This document shows positions 26,512 to 34,791 of a stretch of DNA of 64,000 nt, in pieces. Within the stretch, counting starts at the first letter, position 1. Every line of letters starts with the position of its first letter. Source of the stretch: Gemmatimonadota bacterium (GTDB lineage Bacteria; Gemmatimonadota; Gemmatimonadetes; Gemmatimonadales; Gemmatimonadaceae); assembly GCA_021299375.1 (NCBI GenBank), contig JAJTGR010000021.1:1-64000 (forward strand), read 5' to 3'. The position numbers and the translations under genes are program-made. The notes beneath the pieces were generated by a model that made no database searches, had not been told where the DNA came from, and saw only the letters and a list, made by a program, of their open reading frames with translations.

Positions 26512-27468
26512 ATGGTCGCGCGTTGTTCCTCGCCTGGTGGCATTGCGGTGATCGCAGGGCGGCTGGTCGCACGGCGTGTGCGGCCAGCTGTTCTGGCGTG
26601 TGTGGTACTCCCGGCCGCCGTCTCGCTGTATACTGCGGTCGCTTTCGCGCAGGCGGGACCGGCGGGTGCTCCCCGCGGGACGCTCTTCATCGTCGGCGGG
26701 GGAACGCAGCCCCCGGCACTGGTCGAGGAGTTCGTGCAGCGGGCTGGAGGGCGGGGCCGTGCGAAGATCGTGGTGTTCGCGCAGGCGAGCGCGAGTGGCG
26801 AGCGCAGTGGCGAGGCCAAGGCCCGGGATCTTCAGGCGCTGGGCGCGGAGGCCCGGGCCCTGTGGATCGACCGGCGACAGGCGGATCTCGACTCCGTGGT
26901 GCGACTGCTCGATGGCGTCACCGGCATCTGGTTTGGTGGCGGTGACCAGAACCGGCTGACGGCGGTGCTGCGCGGCACCAAAGTCGAACAGGCCATTCGG
27001 GCGCGATACCTGCACGGCGCTGTGGTGGGCGGTACGTCGGCCGGGGCGGCCGTGATTTCCACGCCAATGATCACGGGTGAAGAGTTGGGGGCGCGGCGCG
27101 ACACGACCGAAGCGTGGACGCGGGTCGCCCGAGGTTCGGTACAGGTGGACAGCGGTTTCGCGCTGCTGACCACCGCCGTCGTCGATCAGCACTTCCTCCG
27201 CCGCAAGCGGCACAACCGGCTGTTGAGTCTGGTGCTCGCGGACGCCCCCTACCTCGGCGTCGGCATCGACGAGGGTACGGCGCTCATCGTGGAGCCGGAC
27301 GGCCTCTGGCGCATCGCGGGGGCGAGCGCCGCGCTGGTGGTTGATGCGCGTGACGCCCAGCGTACCGATGCCTCCGCACCGGTGCTTGGGGCAGCGGGGG
27401 TGCGGCTGCACCTGCTGCCGGCGGGGGCTACCTTCGATCCGCGGACGGGGCGGGTGACGTTGCGATAG
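26512..27468 (+). CDS. Cyanophycinase-like exopeptidase, S51 family, exported
   Basis: The 318-residue protein has a signal peptide (cleavage near AFAQ, about residue 47) and an S51 domain: TLFIVGGGTQPPALVEEF, GIWFGGGDQNRL, and the nucleophile Ser in VGGTSAGAAV. Cyanophycinases cut beta-Asp-Arg dipeptides from cyanophycin; other S51 members cleave aspartyl peptides. Export means it acts outside the cytoplasm on external substrate. No cyanophycin synthetase is present in the window. AAGGA precedes the ATG. Confidence 0.9.
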   Translation: MVARCSSPGGIAVIAGRLVARRVRPAVLACVVLPAAVSLYTAVAFAQAGPAGAPRGTLFIVGGGTQPPALVEEFVQRAGGRGRAKIVVFAQASASGERSGEAKARDLQALGAEARALWIDRRQADLDSVVRLLDGVTGIWFGGGDQNRLTAVLRGTKVEQAIRARYLHGAVVGGTSAGAAVISTPMITGEELGARRDTTEAWTRVARGSVQVDSGFALLTTAVVDQHFLRRKRHNRLLSLVLADAPYLGVGIDEGTALIVEPDGLWRIAGASAALVVDARDAQRTDASAPVLGAAGVRLHLLPAGATFDPRTGRVTLR

Positions 27469-27681
27469 TGCGGCAATCGGAAGCGCGGCGCGTGGCTGTC
27501 CGGGCGCCGCCTTGCGTGCCGTGGGGGCCGCCGGTGCGCGGCCACGATCACCTGCGGGATCGGGACGGGATCGCGCGTCGCGTGCGACCGCCGGGCGGAT
27601 CATCCGCTCGTCGTGCTTGGGTTCGTGCCTGATGCCCGTCGACAGGTAAGCGCGACGTCGCCCTGATGGGAGTCGAGGCGG

Positions 27682-28587
27682 CTAGCCCGCCGTCTGCGTG
27701 TGCAGCACACGCGCCCCGGACGGCAGCGCCAGCATCACGGCTGCCCTGGGTGGCGCCGCCACGAAGCAGGTGGCACCGCTGCCGCTCATCATTCCGATGG
27801 CCGGCACCCCCGCATCCCGGAGCGAGCCGGCACAGCCCCGCACGATTGGCAGCACCGTGCGCACGCCCTCGTGCAGTTCGGCCACCACGCACTCGAAGTC
27901 ATTGGCGGCGAGCGCCGCGATCGACGCCCAACTGCCGAAGGCGTCGCCCGGATACGCATACGCGCGCACCGTGTCGCCGCGCGCGTCGCGGGCGCGCGCG
28001 AACGCCCCATACGCGGCGCCGGTGTTCACGCCCAGGTCGAACACGACGAGCGTCACCTCCATGCAGGGAAGTGGCGGCAACGGCAACAATCGGTCGCCGC
28101 GCCCCCAGGCCCACGCCAACGCGTGATCCGTCACGAGAAACGGGACGTCGGCGCCGAGCGTCCCGGCGATCTCGAGCAGGCGCGGCAGTCCAAGCGGGGT
28201 CGGGCACAGCGCTTCCAGCGCACGCAACACCGCAGCGGCGTCGGCGCTGCCACCGCCAAGACCCCCGCCCACGGGGATGTGCTTCTCGATGTCGATCTGC
28301 CAGCCGGTACGCCATCCGGCAGCCGTGGTGTAGCACTCGGCCGCTCGCCACGCCAGGTTGTGCTCCACGGGGCCAAGGCCGGTGGTGGGCATCATCGGGC
28401 CGTGGCAGCTGAGGTGCGATGGTGCCTCGCTCACAGTCACGCGGACGACATCGTGCAGGGCAAGGCGCTGGAACAGGGTCTCGATGCCGTGGTATCCCGA
28501 CGCTTCCCGGGCGAGGATGCGCAGCAGGAAGTTGACCTTGGCGTGCGCGCGTTCCGTGCGCACGGCGGGGGAGTCCGAAGGACGCAT
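27682..28587 (-). CDS. ispE: 4-diphosphocytidyl-2-C-methyl-D-erythritol kinase
   Basis: The 301-residue GHMP kinase phosphorylates CDP-methylerythritol in the MEP isoprenoid pathway. AHAKVNFLLRILAREASGYH near the N-terminus and the ATP loop PVGGGLGGGSADAAA are diagnostic, and the C-terminal GSGATCFVA motif completes the GHMP set. The ATG at 28587 lies 7 nt after the stop of the flippase-like gene, so the two are probably cotranscribed; a TTG at 28653 is a less likely start. Confidence 0.95.
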   Translation of the reverse strand: MRPSDSPAVRTERAHAKVNFLLRILAREASGYHGIETLFQRLALHDVVRVTVSEAPSHLSCHGPMMPTTGLGPVEHNLAWRAAECYTTAAGWRTGWQIDIEKHIPVGGGLGGGSADAAAVLRALEALCPTPLGLPRLLEIAGTLGADVPFLVTDHALAWAWGRGDRLLPLPPLPCMEVTLVVFDLGVNTGAAYGAFARARDARGDTVRAYAYPGDAFGSWASIAALAANDFECVVAELHEGVRTVLPIVRGCAGSLRDAGVPAIGMMSGSGATCFVAAPPRAAVMLALPSGARVLHTQTAG

Positions 28588-28594
28588 GCGAGGA

Positions 28595-29620
28595 TCAGGA
28601 AGATGACGTCGGAGCGCGCTGGGCGCCGCGGACTGAGTCGACACTGAGGCCAAGTCGGGCGAAGTACACGGCTCCGATGACCGTGATCGGAATGAAACTG
28701 AGCAGGTGGTAGCTGAGCGCCCAGCTCACCGCAAGGTCCTTGGGCACGCCGTACACCGAGAGGCCGACCGTGGCTGCGACCTCGAACACCCCGAAGAACC
28801 CTGGGGAACTCGGGACGGCGACACCGATGGCCAGGACACCCTGCAGGAAGAAAGCGGCACTCAAGGGCGCGTCGATGCCAATGGCGAGGAACCCGAGGTA
28901 GAGCGCCAGGGCGTGGGTGCCCCAATGCAGCACCGTCCAGAGAAGGACGGCCATGAAACGCCGAGTATCGGTGAGTACGGCGAGACTGCCCACCCCCAGT
29001 TCGACAAAACCCACCAGCGGATCCTGATAGCGCGGCGCAAACCGGCGCGCGATGAGGCGCACGAGCCCCACGATGCGTTGGGGCTGCAGCACCACGACAT
29101 AGCAGGCGACGAGGGCGCCGATGACGAGCCCGACACCACCGGTCGCCAGTTCGCCGAGTGTTCGGCCAGCTATGTCGACGTTGCTCGGGAACCGGGGGTC
29201 GAGCAGTGCCGCGAACATCATGGCGAACACCACCAGCGCGTCGAAGATGCGGTCCACCGCCAGCGAGCCGAGGGCCGTGGTGAGCGCCACCCGGGGCACC
29301 TCCCGCGACAGGGCGAAAGCGCGTGCGAACTCGCCGGCCCGCAGCGGAACGACGTTGTTCATCATCACGCCGATCGCGGTGCCCCGCCACAGCGGTCCGA
29401 GGGGGACCGGACCGACGACCGGCTCCAGGATCGGCAGCCACTTGCGGGCGCGTATGGGAACGATGGCCGTCGCCACCAGGGTACAGGCGGCGAGCAGGGG
29501 GAGGCTCGCGGACCGCACCACCTGCCACAGTTGGTCCAGCGCGACGTCGCGCAGGGTCCACCAGAGCAGGGCCCCGCTGAGCACGAAGCCGAGCAGGGAC
29601 TTCCAATGCCGAGTCAGCAC
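28595..29620 (-). CDS. Flippase-like membrane protein (UPF0104/AglD, LPG synthase transmembrane type)
   Basis: The 341-residue protein has about eight hydrophobic segments and the family motifs NNVVPLRAGEFARAFAL and AVPSSPGFFGVFEVA. Members are the membrane half of lysyl-phosphatidylglycerol synthase and are thought to move or modify lipids or glycolipids. No cytosolic aminoacyl-transfer domain is present, so it is not a full MprF. The GTG start directly precedes a charged residue and the first membrane span (LLGFVLSGALLWWTLRD). It is followed by ispE after 7 nt. Confidence 0.87.
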   Translation of the reverse strand: MLTRHWKSLLGFVLSGALLWWTLRDVALDQLWQVVRSASLPLLAACTLVATAIVPIRARKWLPILEPVVGPVPLGPLWRGTAIGVMMNNVVPLRAGEFARAFALSREVPRVALTTALGSLAVDRIFDALVVFAMMFAALLDPRFPSNVDIAGRTLGELATGGVGLVIGALVACYVVVLQPQRIVGLVRLIARRFAPRYQDPLVGFVELGVGSLAVLTDTRRFMAVLLWTVLHWGTHALALYLGFLAIGIDAPLSAAFFLQGVLAIGVAVPSSPGFFGVFEVAATVGLSVYGVPKDLAVSWALSYHLLSFIPITVIGAVYFARLGLSVDSVRGAQRAPTSSS

Positions 29621-29632
29621 CGAACCGCGGTG

Positions 29633-29647
29633 CCGGCCTGGGGCCGG
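29633..29647. terminator. Short hairpin between Hpt-like and flippase-like genes
   Basis: CCGGCC/GGCCGG with a 3-nt loop lies 8 nt after the stop of the Hpt-like gene and just before the next start. It has no T-tract and may be fortuitous in this GC-rich DNA. Confidence 0.3.
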
Positions 29648-29654
29648 TGCGGCG

Positions 29655-30788
29655 TCACGCGGTCCCTACGAGGTCGAGCAGGTCGCTCAGTTCCTCGAAG
29701 AGGGCGGTGACGGCCGGGTCGGCCAGCGTGCCGCGTTGCCAGTGTCCCTTGAGCAGGTCGCGCACTTCACGGGCCCGGGCAACGGCGGCGCGACCACGGT
29801 ACAGCATCGATTCAATCGGGACAGCGGCGGACCCGTGCCCGGACAGGGCGCTGGGGTCGATCTCGGCGGCCGGCGGGCTGGCCGTCATTTCCGGATGCGG
29901 CGTGGCTGGTGTCGCCGTCTGCGGCGCGACCGCAGCCGGCACGGCGGCGAGGGTCGGCGTGGACGCGCCGGGCCAGGTCAGGTTGACTTGCTTGACCTGC
30001 TGGGCGAGCTGCTGATCACTCAACTCCCGATCCATGAGGAGTCGGGCGAAGGCCTGCACCCCCACCCGCTCGCTCGTAGCGGCCAGAGGGGCGCGCGCCA
30101 TCTTGGTGGCCACCGTAGCGATGCTTGACGCGCCGTAGCTCTCGGCCACATCGGCGAGGCCGAGGAGGGCACGACGCAGGCCGTCGGCAATGGCCAGCTG
30201 AGAGGAGCCTGCTGGACTCGTCACGAGCGCGGCCGACTCCCGCGCCACGCCGTCCGCGCCCGCGGCGATATCGAGGCGGAAGCGCTGGGCCAGCGTCATC
30301 GGCGGCGCCGGATTGCGCTGGAGGATGGCGGGCATGCCGTCGTCGGGGAAGAACCGCGAGATGGGGGTGACCTGACTGGCTGGCGACTCCGCCGGCGCGG
30401 TGCTGGCAATGTAGCCTGCGGCCACAGCGGCCAACGCCACCGACTGTGTCCGGCTGCGTCGCTGCTCGGCGTCGCTCCACGCCGGGGCCAGCGCCACGAG
30501 GGCCCGCAACTCGGCGAGGGCCGCGCGCACCGCGAGGTGCAGGCGTTGATCCCAGCGCAGTTCCTGGTCGCGCAGCCCGGTCGCGATGCGCTCGACGGTG
30601 GAGGCGAAGTCCCCGAGGCCGTCGAGACGGGTCATGGACGCACTGCCGCGCAGGGCCCGAGCATGGGTCAGGAAGGACGCCGCGTCCGGCGGCCCTTGGT
30701 CACCGCCGGCCAGCAGAACGTCGAGGCGGTCGAGGTACTCCGTCGCTTCCTTTTGGAAGAACTCGATCAGGGCTGGGGGAGCACTCAT
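29655..30788 (-). CDS. Hpt-domain-like signalling protein lacking the canonical phospho-His
   Basis: The 377-residue protein begins MSAPPALIEFFQKEATEYLDRLD, like the Hpt domain of chemotaxis kinases. The place of the active HxLKG motif reads FLTHARALRGSASM: the phospho-accepting His is Arg, although a His occurs two residues earlier. The middle contains further helical regions (GLADVAESYGASSIATVA) that resemble a second degenerate Hpt, then a Pro/Thr/Ala-rich linker (about residues 280-320) and a helical tail. It lies between pdxJ and the flippase gene. A scaffold or sequestering role in signalling is possible; the function is not known. Confidence 0.65.
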   Translation of the reverse strand: MSAPPALIEFFQKEATEYLDRLDVLLAGGDQGPPDAASFLTHARALRGSASMTRLDGLGDFASTVERIATGLRDQELRWDQRLHLAVRAALAELRALVALAPAWSDAEQRRSRTQSVALAAVAAGYIASTAPAESPASQVTPISRFFPDDGMPAILQRNPAPPMTLAQRFRLDIAAGADGVARESAALVTSPAGSSQLAIADGLRRALLGLADVAESYGASSIATVATKMARAPLAATSERVGVQAFARLLMDRELSDQQLAQQVKQVNLTWPGASTPTLAAVPAAVAPQTATPATPHPEMTASPPAAEIDPSALSGHGSAAVPIESMLYRGRAAVARAREVRDLLKGHWQRGTLADPAVTALFEELSDLLDLVGTA

Positions 30789-30862
30789 GCGCGGTCGCAA
30801 CGGGCTGAAGGGGACAGGGTGCCGGGAGGTGAACGGCGTGAGGTGGCAGGTGAAGGCGCCGA

Positions 30863-31606
30863 TCAGTACCGGTGGGCGGCGCGCGCCTCGTCCATGGCGG
30901 AGCGGACCTCCCGCACGGCAGCGTCCAGACCGACAAAGATGGCGCGTCCGATGATGGCGTGCCCGATGTTGAGCTCCTCGATCTCGGGGATGGCGGCCAC
31001 CGGCCTCACATTGTCCACGGACAGCCCATGTCCAGCGTGGACCGCCAAGCCCAGCGACGCCCCGAGTTGCGCCGCATCCCGCAAGGCCCGCAGCGTGGCC
31101 GGGTCGCTCGGGGCATGCGCATATCGGCCGGTGTGCAGCTCGATGGCGTCTGCCCCGACGGCCAGTGCCACCCGTACGGCTGCCGGATCGGGGTCGATGA
31201 ACAGACTGGTTCGCACGCCGCCCCGTTTCAGGCGAGCCACGGCGGACCGTACCGCGCCCTCGTGCCCGACCACGTCGAGGCCGCCCTCCGTGGTGACCTC
31301 CTCCCGGCGCTCGGGCACCAGCGTCACCTGCGGGGGGCGGAGTGTTTCGGCGAGGGCGAGCATTTCGTCGGTGAGGGCGCACTCGAGGTTCAGCACCGTC
31401 GATACGGCGGCCGCCAGACGATGGATGTCCTCGTCCTGAACGTGGCGGCGGTCCTCGCGCAGGTGGGCGGTAATGCCGTCGGCGCCGGCCCGCTCACAGA
31501 GCAGGGCCGCGGCCACGGGATCAGGTTCCCGGCTCCGGCGAGCCTGCCGCACGGTGGCGACATGATCGATGTTCACGTAGAGGCGCTGGTAGCGAAGCGA
31601 GGTCAC
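30863..31606 (-). CDS. pdxJ: Pyridoxine 5'-phosphate synthase
   Basis: The 247-residue TIM-barrel enzyme condenses 1-deoxyxylulose 5-phosphate with 3-amino-2-oxopropyl phosphate to give pyridoxine 5'-phosphate. Diagnostic segments are [15 protein letters not shown] at the N-terminus, [44 protein letters not shown] and AGHGLS. Length is normal. A GTG start is used, as no ATG precedes the conserved N-terminus. It is divergent from the small lipoprotein gene with 96 nt between starts. Confidence 0.95.
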   Translation of the reverse strand: MTSLRYQRLYVNIDHVATVRQARRSREPDPVAAALLCERAGADGITAHLREDRRHVQDEDIHRLAAAVSTVLNLECALTDEMLALAETLRPPQVTLVPERREEVTTEGGLDVVGHEGAVRSAVARLKRGGVRTSLFIDPDPAAVRVALAVGADAIELHTGRYAHAPSDPATLRALRDAAQLGASLGLAVHAGHGLSVDNVRPVAAIPEIEELNIGHAIIGRAIFVGLDAAVREVRSAMDEARAAHRY

Positions 31607-31702
31607 TGGGGTATGCCGTTCCGGGTATCCGATCGAGAGATGGAAGGACTAACTTGCACACGATTCGCCGTGAAGGGTTCACACGCAAGACGGGAGGCTG
31701 CA

Positions 31703-32221
31703 GTGCACGCGGTCGTACGACGCAACGGATGGCGCGGGCTGCTGCTCGCCGGTGTACTGGTCCTGCCGCTGGCGGTGAGCGCCTGCGCCCGTCAGGTGGT
31801 GTCCACGCAGTCCTCGCTGCCCGGCGCCGCCGCGGCCCCGTCGGTGGTCGACAGCCCCTCGGCGATCGGGGCGTCCACCGGGCGTGGGGCTGTCGAGGCG
31901 TTCCTCAAGGCCGTGAACGCCCAGGATCTGCAGGCGATGTCCGGGCTCTGGGGCAACGCCAAGGGTCTCGCCCGCGACCAATTCAAGCGCGACGAGCTGG
32001 AAAAGCGTCTGATCGTCATGCAGTGTCTCATGCAGCACGACACGGCGACCTTTCCGGAGGAGCGCGGCCGGCTCCAGACGGGCGGCCGGCAGGAGTTCCT
32101 GGTGGAACTGAAGAAGGGCAAGGTCGCCGCCCGCACGACCATCATGACCGTCACCGGCCCGGACGGGCGCTGGCTGGTCGAGGATGTCGATGTGACCAGG
32201 CTGAAGGACTTCTGCAGCTGA
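31703..32221 (+). CDS. Small lipoprotein of unknown function (NTF2/SnoaL-like size)
   Basis: The 172-residue protein has a lipoprotein signal (LLLAGVLVLPLAVSAC, Cys about residue 25), then a Ser/Ala-rich linker and a compact domain of about 110 residues. GRGAVEAFLKAVNAQDLQAMSGLWG and the C-terminal GPDGRWLVEDVDVTRLKDFCS have the pattern of NTF2/SnoaL-like folds, which bind ligands or catalyse small reactions. The GTG start is chosen because GGAGG stands at 31692-31696. It is convergent with the epimerase gene. Confidence 0.7.
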   Translation: MHAVVRRNGWRGLLLAGVLVLPLAVSACARQVVSTQSSLPGAAAAPSVVDSPSAIGASTGRGAVEAFLKAVNAQDLQAMSGLWGNAKGLARDQFKRDELEKRLIVMQCLMQHDTATFPEERGRLQTGGRQEFLVELKKGKVAARTTIMTVTGPDGRWLVEDVDVTRLKDFCS

Positions 32222-32255
32222 CCATCGGCCTGGTGGGAACTGGCCACGGTCCCGA

Positions 32256-32666
32256 CTAGTATTCAGACAATTCGACAAGCACCCCGCCGGTGCTTTTCGG
32301 GTGCAGGAAGGCGATACGCTTGCCCTCGGCTCCCAGGCGGGGGACTTCGTCGATGAGCCGAAGGCCTGCGTCGCGGCATCGCTGGAGCATGCCATCGAGG
32401 TCGTCCACGGCAAAACAGACGTGATGAATGCCGGGGCCGCGCTTGGCGACGTACTTGCCGATGGGGGACTCCTCATCGGTGGCGTGCAGGAGCTCGACCA
32501 GCGACTCACCGGAAGCAAGGCCGACGATGGCCGCACCATCGGCATCGTTCAGCGGCACCTCGGGCAGCTCCAGCACGTCTCGCATGAAGGGCAGCAACTC
32601 GTCGATGGCTCGCACGGCAATCCCGATATGGGCAATACGCGTGCCTCGGCGAACGAAATCGGTCAT
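32256..32666 (-). CDS. mce: Methylmalonyl-CoA epimerase
   Basis: The 136-residue VOC-fold protein interconverts (R)- and (S)-methylmalonyl-CoA in propionate and odd-chain or branched amino acid metabolism. It shows RIAHIGIAVRAIDELLPF with the first metal His, PGIHHVCFAVDDLD with the second, and the final VLVELSE with the Glu ligand. Length is normal. No methylmalonyl-CoA mutase is in the window. It is divergent from trxA. Confidence 0.92.
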   Translation of the reverse strand: MTDFVRRGTRIAHIGIAVRAIDELLPFMRDVLELPEVPLNDADGAAIVGLASGESLVELLHATDEESPIGKYVAKRGPGIHHVCFAVDDLDGMLQRCRDAGLRLIDEVPRLGAEGKRIAFLHPKSTGGVLVELSEY

Positions 32667-32776
32667 GGCGGTCTTTGTCGGTCAGGTAGAAGGAACGCCG
32701 GATCCACGCAACTTAATCTCAGCGACGGGCCGGGGCGCCGCACAGGGCGTCGCCGATCGTCCCCATGGAGCACACG

Positions 32777-33100
32777 ATGGCCAACGCAGTGGAAGTGAAG
32801 GACGAGACGTTCGCAACCGAGATCGAGGGGCATCAGGGGCTGGCGGTCGTCGATTTCTGGGCGACGTGGTGTGCGCCCTGCCGCATGATTGCGCCGATCG
32901 TGGAGCAGTTGGCCACGGACTACGCCGGCAAGGCGAAGGTCGCCAAGCTCGACGTCGACAACAACCAGAAGACGGCCGCGCGCTTCAACGTCCGCTCCAT
33001 CCCGACCATCCTGTTTTTCAAGGATGGCAAGCTGGTCGACCAGGTGGTCGGTGCCGTACCCCGGCCGGCGCTCGAGGCGAAGTTCAAGGAGCACGCCTGA
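32777..33100 (+). CDS. trxA: Thioredoxin
   Basis: The 107-residue protein is a canonical thioredoxin with WATWCAPCRM (active-site Cys pair near 32-35) and cis-Pro in VRSIPTILFF. It reduces disulfides in the cytoplasm. The second of two near ATGs is chosen because GGAG lies 6 nt before it. It is the first gene of a tight co-directional run; rsmI begins 14 nt after its stop. Confidence 0.97.
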   Translation: MANAVEVKDETFATEIEGHQGLAVVDFWATWCAPCRMIAPIVEQLATDYAGKAKVAKLDVDNNQKTAARFNVRSIPTILFFKDGKLVDQVVGAVPRPALEAKFKEHA

Positions 33101-33114
33101 CTGCAGCCGGCGAG

Positions 33115-34014
33115 GTGTCCGGCGCGACCGGTGCCGCGGGGCTGCCCTCGGTACTGGCCCGCCAGGCATCGACGCTCTGGCCCCAGGCCGCGACGCCTGG
33201 GGCCTTGCACGTGGTCAGCACCCCGATCGGTCACCTCGGCGATGTCACCCTGCGCGCCCTGGCGGTGCTGCAGCAGGTGGCGGTGATTTGCTGTGAGGAC
33301 ACCCGGCATGCCCGGCCATTGCTCGATCGCTTCGGCATCGCCACCGCGACCCTTGCTCTGCACGAACACAATGAGGCGAGCGTCACCCCGCGGCTCCTCG
33401 ACCGGCTGCGCGCCGGCGAGGCGCTGGCGCTGATCAGCGACGCCGGCACCCCGCTGGTCTCCGATCCGGGCGCCCGCCTCGTCGCTGCCGCTGTCGCCGC
33501 CGGCCTTCGCGTCGTTCCCGTTCCCGGCGCCTCGGCCACCCTGGCCGCCCTGGTGGCGTCGGGTTTGGCGCCTCACCCGTTCACCATGCTCGGTTTCCTC
33601 GAGCGCAAGGGAAAGGCGCGCGAGAATCAGCTGGCACTGGCCACCAAGTCGCCGCATGCCGTCGTGCTCTTCGAGTCGCCGAACCGTCTGGTGCAGACGC
33701 TCCGGGACATCGCGGGGCTCGCAGGAACGCGGCGCGCGGTCGCCGTGGCCCGCGAGTTGACCAAACATTTCGAGGAGGTCCGTCGCGGAACGCTCGAGGA
33801 GGTCGCCGCGTATTACGAGGGCACTCCTCCCCGGGGAGAGATCGTGATCGTCCTCGCGGGCGCCACGGCCGCGGAGCTCACGGAAGACGGCCTGCAGGCC
33901 ACCGCCGACGCCCTGCGCGCCGAAGGCTTCCGTCCCCGCGACATTGTCCGCATGCTCATGGATGAACACGGCGCCAGCCGCAACCTCGCGTATCGCCTCG
34001 CCCACGACACCTGA
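33115..34014 (+). CDS. rsmI: 16S rRNA (cytidine1402-2'-O)-methyltransferase
   Basis: The 299-residue SAM-dependent enzyme methylates the ribose of C1402 in 16S rRNA. LHVVSTPIGHLGDVTLRAL, CCEDTRHARPLLDRFGI, LISDAGTPLVSDPGARLV, PVPGASATLAALVASGL and ARELTKHFEEV are the tetrapyrrole-methylase-like family motifs. The GTG start is the first in frame after the trxA stop; the part before LHVV is about 25 residues of low-complexity sequence, so a later start is possible. DUF4159 follows by 11 nt. Confidence 0.94.
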   Translation: MSGATGAAGLPSVLARQASTLWPQAATPGALHVVSTPIGHLGDVTLRALAVLQQVAVICCEDTRHARPLLDRFGIATATLALHEHNEASVTPRLLDRLRAGEALALISDAGTPLVSDPGARLVAAAVAAGLRVVPVPGASATLAALVASGLAPHPFTMLGFLERKGKARENQLALATKSPHAVVLFESPNRLVQTLRDIAGLAGTRRAVAVARELTKHFEEVRRGTLEEVAAYYEGTPPRGEIVIVLAGATAAELTEDGLQATADALRAEGFRPRDIVRMLMDEHGASRNLAYRLAHDT

Positions 34015-34025
34015 TCCCGATCTCC

Positions 34026-34757
34026 ATGCGGTTGCTCACGCAGCGCTTCGTTCGTGCCGCCGTGCTTGCTGCGTGCCTCGTGCTTCCGCCGGGACTCATG
34101 GCCGCCCGTCCGACCGCTGCGGTCACCGCCGCGGCGGCACCGACCGGGCCGGGGCGGCTCGCGATCGCCCGGCTGCAGTACGATGGGGGCGGGGACTGGT
34201 ACGCCAACCCGTCCAGCCTGCCCAATCTCATCACGGCGATCGCCACCCGGACCTCGTTGCCCATCGAGCGCGTCGAGGCCAAGGTGAAGCTCACCGACTC
34301 GGCGCTCTTCGACTTCCCGTTCCTGCACGCCACGGGCCACGGGGAGATCAAGCTCAGCGACGTGGAGATCCGACGCCTGCGCGAGTACCTCACCCGCGGC
34401 GGCTTCCTGCACGCCGATGACAACTACGGGTTCGACGAGAGTTTCCGTCGGGAAATCGCCCGGGTCTTTCCCGACCGGCCGCTCGTCGAGGTGCCGTATG
34501 CGCACCCCATTTATCATCTCGTGTACGACGTGCCCAGCGGGCCGCCCAAGATCCACGAGCACGACGGCAAACCGGCCAAGGGCTTCGGCATTTTCATCGG
34601 CAATCGCCTCGCGGTGTACTACACCTACTCGGCCGACCTCGGCAATGGATGGGAAGACGTGGGCACCTACCCCGATCCGCCCACCTTGCACGAACAGGCG
34701 CTGCGTCTCGGGGTGAATCTCTTCAGTTACGCGATCACCAGTCGGGTGACGCCGTGA
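34026..34757 (+). CDS. DUF4159 domain exported protein
   Basis: The 243-residue protein has a signal peptide (cleavage near residues 22-26) and the DUF4159 pattern: LAIARLQYDGGGDWYANPSSL, FDFPFLHATGHGEIKLSDVE, LREYLTRGGFLHADDNYGFD and HPIYHLVYDVPSGPPKIHEHD in parts. The fold is related to class I glutamine amidotransferases, but no clear catalytic Cys is present. In other genomes DUF4159 genes accompany MoxR/DUF58/BatA clusters; here the partner is DUF4175, 34 nt downstream. A role in envelope structure is inferred only from context. Confidence 0.85.
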   Translation: MRLLTQRFVRAAVLAACLVLPPGLMAARPTAAVTAAAAPTGPGRLAIARLQYDGGGDWYANPSSLPNLITAIATRTSLPIERVEAKVKLTDSALFDFPFLHATGHGEIKLSDVEIRRLREYLTRGGFLHADDNYGFDESFRREIARVFPDRPLVEVPYAHPIYHLVYDVPSGPPKIHEHDGKPAKGFGIFIGNRLAVYYTYSADLGNGWEDVGTYPDPPTLHEQALRLGVNLFSYAITSRVTP

Positions 34758-34791
34758 TGATGGCGATCCTTCTGCATCGGAGTGCACACGC

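Noticed and set aside
26512-27468. A cyanophycin storage locus
   Set aside because: No cyanophycin synthetase nearby; an exported S51 peptidase alone does not show that the cell makes cyanophycin.
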